Shown here: piece after piece, positions 1 through 7,184 of the stretch
Position numbering within the stretch: position 1 is the stretch's first letter
Layout: the number at the start of each line of letters is the position of its first letter
Source: DATBVX01 sp963705495
GTDB taxonomy: Bacteria > Pseudomonadota > Gammaproteobacteria > Steroidobacterales > Steroidobacteraceae
NCBI GenBank assembly: GCA_963705495.1
Contig: CAVPJQ010000007.1
Span: forward strand, 124,001-188,000
Length of the DNA stretch: 64,000 nucleotides
Direction: 5' to 3'
Program-made: the position numbers and the translations under genes
The notes under the pieces: model-generated
Seen by the model: only the letters and a program-made list of their open reading frames with translations
What the model was told of the DNA's origin: nothing
Databases searched by the model: none

Positions 1-59
1 TCAAGCAGACCGATACCGCCCGTCGAACGATCCTGCGCAAGCGAACTCGCATCAGTCAT
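1..59 (-). CDS. N-terminal fragment of an unidentified protein
   Basis: An ATG preceded by a strong GGGGGAG ribosome binding site opens a reading frame that runs off the left edge of the window. The visible 19 residues begin MTDASSLAQDRS and are hydrophilic, with no signal peptide. The product cannot be identified from so little sequence; only the start site is well supported. Confidence 0.5.
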   Translation of the reverse strand, partial: MTDASSLAQDRSTGGIGLL

Positions 60-104
60 GGCGAACTCCCCCCGTCTTGTTGTGGCACGTTGAGGCTGCG
101 GCGT

Positions 105-860
105 TTACTCGAAAACCGCCAGTTCTTTTCCTTCAGTCGTGTCCAGACCGTGCACGGAGGCGAGCCCCGTCGCACCGGTGAAATTCGCGTGATGGATCTC
201 CGCTCCGGAAAGCGTGGCGCGATCCAGCTTCGCACCGCTGAGATCCGCGCCGATGAGTTTTGCCTGGGTGAGATTCACATCGCTCAAGTCCGCTTCGCGC
301 AGATCCGCGTAGCTCAGATCCGCGCGCGACAAGTCGGCGCGAGTCAACCTCGCACCCTTGAGCCGCGCATGGGTGAGAAAGAGACGGACCAGCCCCATCG
401 GCTGGTTGCCCATGTCAGAGCCGCCCTTCGCGTCCGAAAGGTCCGCGCCTTCGAGCACGGCGCGATCCATGTTGCCCATCAGACGAGCACCGTGCAGATC
501 GGCTCGAGTCGCGTCGGCATTGGCGAGCACACTCGCATACAGGCTGGTCTCAGCCAGGTCAGCATCGATCAGGGTAGCGTCGCGCAGAATTGCGACATCG
601 AGGTTACAGCCGCGCAGTTTCGCCCGGGTGAGATTGGCCCCCTTGAGACTCGCGCCGAAGAGATTCGCGCCACGGAAATCGAGCCCGGAAAGATCTGCCC
701 CCGGGGCCTCCAGATTGCTGAGATCCGCACCTGCGGTCGCCACGCGCGCTTCGATCTCCGCGCGACTCAGCGGCGCGGCATGGATCTGGCCGACGAGCAG
801 CACTGCTGCAATGCCGAACGAAATGCGCTGGATTTTTGGGCGAATCATGATGTGTGTCAT
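105..860 (-). CDS. Secreted pentapeptide-repeat protein
   Basis: After a hydrophobic signal segment ending near GQIHA-AP, the protein is almost entirely pentapeptide repeats of the A(D/N)LxX type (ADLSN, ADLSG, ANLFG, ANLTR, ADLSR, ADLSY, ADLRE and so on). Such repeats fold as a right-handed quadrilateral beta helix. Signal peptide and repeats together suggest a periplasmic or surface beta-helical protein; no catalytic domain is attached and the partner is unknown. The reading frame stays open upstream to 974, but ATG 860 (MTHIMIRPK) places the signal peptide correctly, and 848 is an alternative. It is divergent from the hydrolase to its right. The repeat family is certain and the function is not. 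Confidence 0.8.
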   Translation of the reverse strand: MTHIMIRPKIQRISFGIAAVLLVGQIHAAPLSRAEIEARVATAGADLSNLEAPGADLSGLDFRGANLFGASLKGANLTRAKLRGCNLDVAILRDATLIDADLAETSLYASVLANADATRADLHGARLMGNMDRAVLEGADLSDAKGGSDMGNQPMGLVRLFLTHARLKGARLTRADLSRADLSYADLREADLSDVNLTQAKLIGADLSGAKLDRATLSGAEIHHANFTGATGLASVHGLDTTEGKELAVFE

Positions 861-1007
861 TTTTTCGGGCGTTGTAAATGTGACGCCGTGCGCGTTGCAG
901 AAATTGTATAGGAGATGTCGATGCAACTCACAGACCGGTGGCCAGTCAACAGTATGATCTGACCGGGCAGGCAATCCGTCACGGAGTTGTGGTCACAGGA
1001 TCTCGAC

Positions 1008-1841
1008 ATGCTGAGGGCCCACGGAGTCAGACGTTTCGCTACCAGGCCACTGCTTTGGTCGCAGTTGGTAATGGTTACGCTGGCCACTATTGCACCTTGT
1101 ACCTTCGGTTCTGCTGACGTGGCGCACCTGCAGATGCGAATCGCCGGCCAGGGGCCTCGAACGGTCGTTCTTGCTGCCGGTCTCGGTGACACGCTCGATA
1201 TCTGGAACACCGTCCAGCCGTTGATCACAGCTCATTGCGCGCGCACTATCGCCTACAGCCGCGCTGGTTATCCAGGCAGCGATCCGGCGGGTGGGGCCCG
1301 GGATGCGGCGACGATCGTGTCGGAGCTACGTGCGGAACTGAAGCGTAGAGGAATTCTGCCGCCTTATGTCCTCGTCGGGCATTCGCTGGGCGGCCTGTAC
1401 ATGCAATATTTCGCGCGCCAATTCCCGCAGGAGATCGACGGCCTGGTGCTGGTCGATTCGACGCATTGGAACCAGCAGCTACAGCTCGGCCTGCAAGGGG
1501 CAGGCGGCGGGGGGCAACAACTCATCGTGTTGGGCATGCCCTGGATCGTGCGCCGGGAGTTGAACGACAGCGCGGCTGCAGGCGAACAGGTCCATGACAG
1601 TCCCCTGGCCGGCAACGTTCCCACGATCGTGCTCTCACGCACGCGCACGCTGCATGGAGAGACGCCGGAGTCGCGCGTCACAGCGGTTCGTCTGCAGGAT
1701 GACATCGCGGCAGATTTCCCGGCGGCACGACATGTGAATGTCGATGCCAGCGGTCACTACATCCAACGCGACCGCCCCGAGGTCGTCGTCGCCGCGGCAC
1801 GCGAGCTGGCGGGCTGCACGCCGCTGCTCGCTAAGCGTTAG
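1008..1841 (+). CDS. Alpha/beta hydrolase, probably exported
   Basis: The nucleophile elbow GHSLGG is present, with a late histidine in the ASGHY motif and an intervening acid, giving a Ser-Asp-His alpha/beta hydrolase. The N-terminus holds a hydrophobic stretch (about residues 15-35) ending FGSA that looks like a signal peptide. The start chosen is ATG 1008 with AGGA 7 bases upstream; an in-frame TTG at 987 would add seven residues but lacks sensible spacing. The substrate is not predictable; proline iminopeptidase-like or esterase relatives are common in this superfamily. The next gene begins one base after the stop, so the two are probably co-transcribed. Confidence 0.8.
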   Translation: MLRAHGVRRFATRPLLWSQLVMVTLATIAPCTFGSADVAHLQMRIAGQGPRTVVLAAGLGDTLDIWNTVQPLITAHCARTIAYSRAGYPGSDPAGGARDAATIVSELRAELKRRGILPPYVLVGHSLGGLYMQYFARQFPQEIDGLVLVDSTHWNQQLQLGLQGAGGGGQQLIVLGMPWIVRRELNDSAAAGEQVHDSPLAGNVPTIVLSRTRTLHGETPESRVTAVRLQDDIAADFPAARHVNVDASGHYIQRDRPEVVVAAARELAGCTPLLAKR

Positions 1842-1842
1842 C

Positions 1843-2370
1843 GTGACCGTAGTCGAAACGCCGCGCCTGATCCTGCGCCGGCTCACTCTCGACGATGCTG
1901 AATTCATCCTCCGGCTCCTGAACGAGCCATCGTTCCTCGAGTTCATCGGCGACAAGGGCGTCAGGACGCTCGACGATGCCCGCGACTACTTGTTGAAGGG
2001 GCCAATGGCGAGTTACGAGACGTTCGGATTCGGTCTGAATCTCGTGAAACTGAAGCAGGACGGCACGCCCATCGGCATGTGTGGTCTGCTCAAGAGGGAG
2101 ACCCTTCCGGATGTGGATCTGGGCTTCGCATTTGTGCCCGAGTTCTGGTTCAAGGGCTACGCTGTCGAGTCGGCAGCTGCGGTGCTCGAGCACGGCAGAC
2201 ACACGTTCGGCCTGCGCCGCATCGTCGGAATCGCCAAGCCGGAAAACTACGCCTCGATCAAGGTACTCGAAAAACTTGGCATGAGATTCGAAGAGCGGGT
2301 CAGGGTCATGCCGGATGGTCCCGAAGACGTGCTGTACGGAATCGAGTTCGACGCCCAGCCGGCGTCCTGA
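1843..2370 (+). CDS. GNAT family N-acetyltransferase (RimJ/RimL type)
   Basis: The protein opens with VETPRLILRRLTLDDAE, the usual start of RimJ/RimL-like GNAT enzymes. It carries the acetyl-CoA loop in the FWFKGYAVES segment (variant R/Q-x-x-G-x-A), then the KVLEKLGMRFEE helix typical of the C-terminal half. The length (175 aa) is normal for single-domain members. The GTG start at 1843 follows the hydrolase stop by one base; the reading frame is open upstream but overlaps the hydrolase in another frame. It probably acetylates an amino group of a protein or small molecule; the substrate is unknown. Confidence 0.82.
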   Translation: MTVVETPRLILRRLTLDDAEFILRLLNEPSFLEFIGDKGVRTLDDARDYLLKGPMASYETFGFGLNLVKLKQDGTPIGMCGLLKRETLPDVDLGFAFVPEFWFKGYAVESAAAVLEHGRHTFGLRRIVGIAKPENYASIKVLEKLGMRFEERVRVMPDGPEDVLYGIEFDAQPAS

Positions 2371-2449
2371 CGGCGCAGCAAGCCGCAGCTATCGGGCCCA
2401 CCTCTCCCCGGGCATAATTTGACCCGCCCCAAACAAGGATCCCGTCACT

Positions 2450-2992
2450 ATGCGATCCGCACTACGAGTCGCAACGCTGCTCGGCGCGACAATTGTTACG
2501 AGTGTTTCATCCGCCGACGTGCTCGGCAGCTCCGAAAACGGCTTCGAGCTCAGGAATGAGGCATTGATTGCGGCAAAACCGACCCAGGTGTACGCGTCAC
2601 TGCTACAGATCGGCGGCTGGTGGGACTCGGCACACACCCACTCGGGCGATTCGCGCAACATGTCGCTCGATGCCAGGGCCGGCGGATGCTTCTGCGAGCG
2701 TCTGGCGGACCAGGGAAGTGTTCAGCACATGACCGTCGTGTTCGCAGCTCCTGGCAAAGAGTTGCGAATGGCAGGCGGGCTCGGCCCGCTGCAAATGCTG
2801 GGCGTCGCCGGAAGTTTGATCTGGAAGCTCGCCGCGGAAGGCAACGGCAGCCGGCTCGAACTCACGTACCGTGTCGGCGGCTATCGCACCGGCGGACTGG
2901 GCGAGCTGGCCGCGCCCGTGGATGCCGTGCTGCACGCGCAACTCTTGCGCCTCAAGAGCTTCGTGGAAACAGGACGCCCCACGCCACCCTGA
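2450..2992 (+). CDS. Secreted SRPBCC-fold protein
   Basis: A signal peptide (MRSALRVATLLGATIV, cut after VSSA) precedes a START/Bet v1-like domain. The recognisable features are the AAKPTQVYASLLQIGGWWD opening (a P-x-x-V-a-x-x-l pattern followed by WW), the FCERL strand, and the final amphipathic helix VDAVLHAQLLRLKSFVE. SRPBCC domains bind hydrophobic ligands; this copy is exported, so it acts in the periplasm. The ligand is unknown. It runs tail to tail with the hexosaminidase gene, with no bases between the two stop codons. Confidence 0.75.
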   Translation: MRSALRVATLLGATIVTSVSSADVLGSSENGFELRNEALIAAKPTQVYASLLQIGGWWDSAHTHSGDSRNMSLDARAGGCFCERLADQGSVQHMTVVFAAPGKELRMAGGLGPLQMLGVAGSLIWKLAAEGNGSRLELTYRVGGYRTGGLGELAAPVDAVLHAQLLRLKSFVETGRPTPP

Positions 2993-5287
2993 TCACTGCA
3001 GCCGCACGCTGTCGATTACCCACAGCGGATCGAGTGATCTGCCCGTGAAAAACAGGCACAGGTCGTGACTCCCCGCCTGGCTCGTGAGTGGCGCGTCGAG
3101 CGTGGTCAGCGCGGGTCGTCCGCGAGCCGGTTGGAGCGAAATCGATGCGAGGACCTCCCCGTCACACGAGTCGAGTCTCACCTCAAGCTCACCAGCCTCG
3201 GTGGCGGGCGCGTGTGTGACGATCCCAGCGGCATCTTTCCACAGCTGAAAGTTGTACGGCAGCTGCCCGACGGTCACCTCGATGCCGCTCACGCCCTCGA
3301 GCGATGCGTGTGGGTAGATCCAGCAGGGATCCATGATGTCGACGAGGAACACGGCGCGATCACCAATTGGTGGTGCATCGTCCTCGAGGCGCAGCGGCAA
3401 TTTCTCACGGCATAGCTCGAGTTCCTCGTTCTTGCGCTCGCGCAAGGTCTGCGCGGTGAACTCTGCTGCCCGGCTCTCCGAAAGGCGCCAATCGGTTTTG
3501 AAGCTTGCGGCACGCACGCGCAGCGGCGGCGTCGCTTCAATCGGTGCCGTGTAAAGGGCTGAGGTGGGCGAAGGTTCGCTGCCATCGAGCGTATAGCGAA
3601 TCTGGCCGAATTCCGCTTGCGTCGCGAGTCGTACCTTCAACCGGTCGTGAGCCGCATCGAATTCCGGCGCGAAACGAACTGCGAACCCGCTGTCGGCGAA
3701 CTGGATACCGAGCTCACGGTAGCGTTGCAGCTGAGCGGGCATGCGCGCGATGAAGCTCGACCAGTCGTGCTGCTGCGGAGGGGACCAGGCCACTTCAGAA
3801 AGTGCCGCGATTCTCGGGAAGACCGCATGCTGAGCGCGTTCGAAGGTGCGCACGTGCTCGCTCCACAGATTGGCCTGCACGCCGATGATGTGCCGGGCGT
3901 CATCGGCATTGAGGTCGTCGGGAATCGGGTTGAAGGCATACACCTGCGCGAGTGACTCGATCCCCGGGCGGCCGGGCGGCTCGTCGCGCGATTCGCTCTG
4001 CAGATGGTCGAGGTAAAGCTCCGGTGAGGGCGCCATGACAACGTCGTGTCCGAAGCGCGCGGCCTCGCGCCCCCCGGTGATGCCGCGCCAGGACATGACG
4101 ATGGCGTCGGCGGGAACGCCGCCCTCGAGGATCTCATCCCAGCCCACGAGACGACGCCCGTGCTCGCTCAGGAACCTTCCAATGCGCGCGACAAAGTACC
4201 CCTGCAGCTGCGCTTCGTTCGCCATGCCGCGTTCGCGCATCCGCCGTTGTACCGGGCCGGAGGCCTGCCATTGATCCTTCACGGCTTCATCGCCCCCCAC
4301 GTGGACGTAGGGACCCGGAAACAGCTCGATCACCTCGCTGAGCACGTTTTCGAGAAAGACGAAAGTCTCGTCCTCGACGTTGAAGAGATAGGTGTGAATG
4401 CCCCAATCGTGCGACACAACCGGCCGGTCACCACGGGAGCCGAGCTCCGGATATGCCGCGATCGCCGCCTGCGCGTGACCCGGCATTTCAATTTCCGGCA
4501 CGATCGTGACGTAGCGCTCTGCCGCATAGCGCACGATGTCGCGCACTTCGTCCTGCGTATAGAAGCCGCCGTAGCGGGTCGCGCCACCGGATGCGGCATC
4601 TATGCCGGCTGCTCCCGCTGGAACACGCCATGCTCCTATCTGTGTAAGCCTCGGGTATCTGCGGATCTCGAGCCGCCAACCTTGATCATCGGTAAGGTGC
4701 CAATGAAGCGTGTTGAGCTTGTGCAGTGCCATCCAGTCGATCATCTGCTTGATGTTTTCGGGCGGCAGGTAGTGACGCGCGACATCGAGCATGAGGCCGC
4801 GCCACGCGAAGCGCGGATGATCCACGATCGACAGCGATGCAACCTTGATTGACGCGTGGCTCCCGTCCTCCGCCGTCATGAGTTGCCACAGGGTGATCGC
4901 TCCATAGAAGAGGCCGCGGGGGCTGCTGGCTGAGACGACGATTCGCTGAGGGGAGACAAGGAGCGAATAGCCTTCTGTTTCCTGCGCGCCCCCGGCGGCG
5001 CTGAGCTGAAAAGTGATCTCGGGGCGATCGACTGCGGCGGAGGCGGACGAGATGCGAAGCGGCGGCCCACCGGTGCGCGCCACAAGGCCTGCGAAATAGT
5101 GCGCAACTGCCTGCGCCTGCGGGTTGGCATCGACGGTGACTGGGGTGTCCTCCTCAACCAGAAAGTGGCCCTTGCTCGCAGTGACACTCACCGGTGCCGG
5201 AATGACCGACAGACGCAGCTTCGGGCTGGCGTCCGGAGCACATGCGCACAGAGCAACTGAGAGAACGACGAGCAGCCCACGCAGCAT
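2993..5287 (-). CDS. Beta-N-acetylhexosaminidase, GH20, lipoprotein
   Basis: This enzyme removes terminal GlcNAc or GalNAc from chitooligosaccharides. A GH20b-like N-terminal domain (about residues 25-145) leads into the catalytic barrel. The barrel shows RGLMLDVARHY, HWHLTDDQGWRLEI and the catalytic Asp-Glu pair in HVGGDEAVKDQW, where the Asp orients the substrate acetamido group and the Glu is the acid. The roughly 250 residues after the barrel include a chitobiase C-terminal-like segment (IRYTLDGSEPSP) and a beta-rich module that may bind carbohydrate. ATG 5287 gives a lipoprotein-like leader ending VALCAC; the reading frame is open 12 codons further upstream. It would supply GlcNAc to the TonB receptor and permease encoded nearby. 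Confidence 0.92.
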   Translation of the reverse strand: MLRGLLVVLSVALCACAPDASPKLRLSVIPAPVSVTASKGHFLVEEDTPVTVDANPQAQAVAHYFAGLVARTGGPPLRISSASAAVDRPEITFQLSAAGGAQETEGYSLLVSPQRIVVSASSPRGLFYGAITLWQLMTAEDGSHASIKVASLSIVDHPRFAWRGLMLDVARHYLPPENIKQMIDWMALHKLNTLHWHLTDDQGWRLEIRRYPRLTQIGAWRVPAGAAGIDAASGGATRYGGFYTQDEVRDIVRYAAERYVTIVPEIEMPGHAQAAIAAYPELGSRGDRPVVSHDWGIHTYLFNVEDETFVFLENVLSEVIELFPGPYVHVGGDEAVKDQWQASGPVQRRMRERGMANEAQLQGYFVARIGRFLSEHGRRLVGWDEILEGGVPADAIVMSWRGITGGREAARFGHDVVMAPSPELYLDHLQSESRDEPPGRPGIESLAQVYAFNPIPDDLNADDARHIIGVQANLWSEHVRTFERAQHAVFPRIAALSEVAWSPPQQHDWSSFIARMPAQLQRYRELGIQFADSGFAVRFAPEFDAAHDRLKVRLATQAEFGQIRYTLDGSEPSPTSALYTAPIEATPPLRVRAASFKTDWRLSESRAAEFTAQTLRERKNEELELCREKLPLRLEDDAPPIGDRAVFLVDIMDPCWIYPHASLEGVSGIEVTVGQLPYNFQLWKDAAGIVTHAPATEAGELEVRLDSCDGEVLASISLQPARGRPALTTLDAPLTSQAGSHDLCLFFTGRSLDPLWVIDSVRLQ

Positions 5288-5394
5288 CACCGCGCCATGC
5301 TCCCGTAACCGGGCACTAAACAAGCGTGGTCGAAACGGGCACCATAGCAGTCCCTCGCCGTGACGCTCCCGCTGCGCAAGGACATCTCATCGCC

Positions 5395-7098
5395 ATGACC
5401 GATACGCCGCATCCGAGCATCGTGCGCGGCCGTGAGGCTCTCGCGCGCGGTGATGTACGCGCCGCCGCCGCAGCGGCCGACGAGCGGCTTACGTCCGATG
5501 CGCGCGATGTGCACGCACTCGAGATCCGCTTCCTGGTGCAGCAACGCCTGGGTGAAACGGCGCGAGCAGCGGAAACACTGCGCACGGTTCTCGAAATCGA
5601 CCCGCGCGCAGATTGGGCCTACAACGATCTCGTTCGGTTGCTGTATGCCGCCGGCCGCCGCGCCGACGCGGACCAGGTGGCGCGGGCAGCGCTGCGGGCG
5701 AACCCGCGCAACGCGGAAGCACACAGCCTTTTCGGCACACTGCTTTCCGAGTCGAACGATCTGCCCTCCGGAGAATGGCACTTTCGCCGTGCGCTCGAAG
5801 TCGGGGGCGAGAGCGCCCCGTTCCTGACCAACCTCGCGATCAACCTGATGAACCAGGGAAGACTCGAGGAAGCCGACGCGTATTTCGCGCGCGCTGATGC
5901 GCTGGCGCCCAGACAACTGCTGACGCTGGGGCACTGGTCGAAGTTGTACGAGCTGCGGGGCGACTTCGAGCGCGCACAGCGACTTCTCGAGCGTGCGGAA
6001 GCGGCCTCGTCCCCGGACGCGGTGAAGCTGCTGCGTGCGAGCTATTTCTCGCGCCAGGGCCGCGCCACCGACGCCCTTGGAATCCTCGAGCGCGAACCGA
6101 CGCTCAACGGCGACGCGCAGCTTGAACGCGGACGCTTGTACGACCGCCTGGGTCGCTTCGAGGAAGCCTGGCGAGATTTTGTCGAAGGCAAGAAGAAACT
6201 TGCTGCCGAGGGTGGCGGGCTCATCTACAACACCCAGGCGGTGGAGGCCTTTTTCGCGCGCTTGAAGACATTCTTCGTACGCGCCTCCGTCGCCTTGCTG
6301 CCGTCCACGCAGGAACGCAGCGGCACACCGCAGCCAATCTTCATCGTCGGCTTCCCGCGCTCCGGCACGACCATGATCGAGCAGGTCCTGTCCAGTCATT
6401 CGAGCGTGCTTGCGGGTGGCGAGCTGTCGTTCATGGGAGATATCCGCCGGCTCGCCAATCTGTTGTTCCCGGGACCAGAGCCTTTTCCGGAGAATCTTGC
6501 GCGCAGCTTCACGGCGGACAATCGCTTTGCGGCCACCTTGTTTCGCGACTTCTATCTGGCGCGGGCGGAACAGTACGGCCTGCTGAAATCCGGCCAGGCG
6601 TTCTTCACCGACAAGATGCCCTTCAACGAGATCTGGCTGCCGCTGCTGCGAATGAGCTTCCCGAATGCCCGCATCGTGCACGTAGTGCGGCATCCGCTCG
6701 ATGTGTGCATCTCCGTGCTGGCCAACAACCTGACTCACGGCTTCAACTGCGGCTACCGCATCGAGGACATCGCGCATCATTTGGCCGCGGTGTTCGACCT
6801 GGTCGAGCATTACCGGCGCGAGCTCGCGGTCGGAGACTACGTGCTGAAGTACGAATCGTTCGTCGCGAATCAGCGCGAGGAAACCAGCCGCCTGCTCGCG
6901 TATCTCGGTCTGCCGTTCGAGGAGCCCTGCGTGGACTTTCACGAGAATCGGCGCCACGCACCGACACCGAGCTATGCACAGGTCACTGAGAAGCTGAATG
7001 ACCGTTCGATCAATCGGCATCGACACTACGGACGCCATCTGCAGCCATTTCTGCCTGCGCTTCGCCGCATCATGACGGCGCACGGCTACGAGACCTGA
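5395..7098 (+). CDS. TPR-repeat sulfotransferase
   Basis: The N-terminal half (about residues 1-280) is a run of tetratricopeptide repeats (ADWAYNDLVRLLYAAGR, NAEAHSLFGTLLSE). The C-terminal half is a PAPS-dependent sulfotransferase: the 5'-phosphosulfate loop is FIVGFPRSGTTMIEQ and the 3'-phosphate binding segment is RIVHVVRHPLDVCIS. Enzymes with this architecture are thought to sulfate carbohydrates or peptides. Its position between the hexosaminidase and the TonB receptor suggests a link to glycan handling, but the acceptor is unknown. The start is ATG 5395, with an AAGGA upstream; the frame is open to 5326. A long open frame on the opposite strand across this gene is a codon-bias shadow. 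Confidence 0.88.
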   Translation: MTDTPHPSIVRGREALARGDVRAAAAAADERLTSDARDVHALEIRFLVQQRLGETARAAETLRTVLEIDPRADWAYNDLVRLLYAAGRRADADQVARAALRANPRNAEAHSLFGTLLSESNDLPSGEWHFRRALEVGGESAPFLTNLAINLMNQGRLEEADAYFARADALAPRQLLTLGHWSKLYELRGDFERAQRLLERAEAASSPDAVKLLRASYFSRQGRATDALGILEREPTLNGDAQLERGRLYDRLGRFEEAWRDFVEGKKKLAAEGGGLIYNTQAVEAFFARLKTFFVRASVALLPSTQERSGTPQPIFIVGFPRSGTTMIEQVLSSHSSVLAGGELSFMGDIRRLANLLFPGPEPFPENLARSFTADNRFAATLFRDFYLARAEQYGLLKSGQAFFTDKMPFNEIWLPLLRMSFPNARIVHVVRHPLDVCISVLANNLTHGFNCGYRIEDIAHHLAAVFDLVEHYRRELAVGDYVLKYESFVANQREETSRLLAYLGLPFEEPCVDFHENRRHAPTPSYAQVTEKLNDRSINRHRHYGRHLQPFLPALRRIMTAHGYET

Positions 7099-7103
7099 GG
7101 CAC

Positions 7104-7122
7104 GGGCGCCAGTCTGGCGCCC
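7104..7122. terminator. Hairpin in a convergent intergenic region
   Basis: A perfect 8-bp stem (GGGCGCCA / TGGCGCCC) with a 3-base loop lies just after the sulfotransferase stop codon. There is no T-tract, so it is either a Rho-assisted or a structural terminator. Confidence 0.5.
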
Positions 7123-7143
7123 GGATCCTGACTCGACGTGACC

Positions 7144-7169
7144 CTCCCTCCCTGTCGCCAGGGAGGGAG
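7144..7169. terminator. Second hairpin, probable bidirectional terminator
   Basis: A 10-bp perfect stem (CTCCCTCCCT / AGGGAGGGAG) with a 6-base loop sits 15 bases beyond the TonB receptor stop codon. With the preceding hairpin it separates two convergent genes. Confidence 0.55.
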
Positions 7170-7184
7170 AATCGATCCGTCACT

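Noticed and set aside
5287..7083. A 598-codon open frame on the minus strand opposite the TPR-sulfotransferase
   Set aside because: The plus-strand protein has clear TPR and sulfotransferase motifs; the antisense product has no recognisable domain and arises from third-position GC bias.
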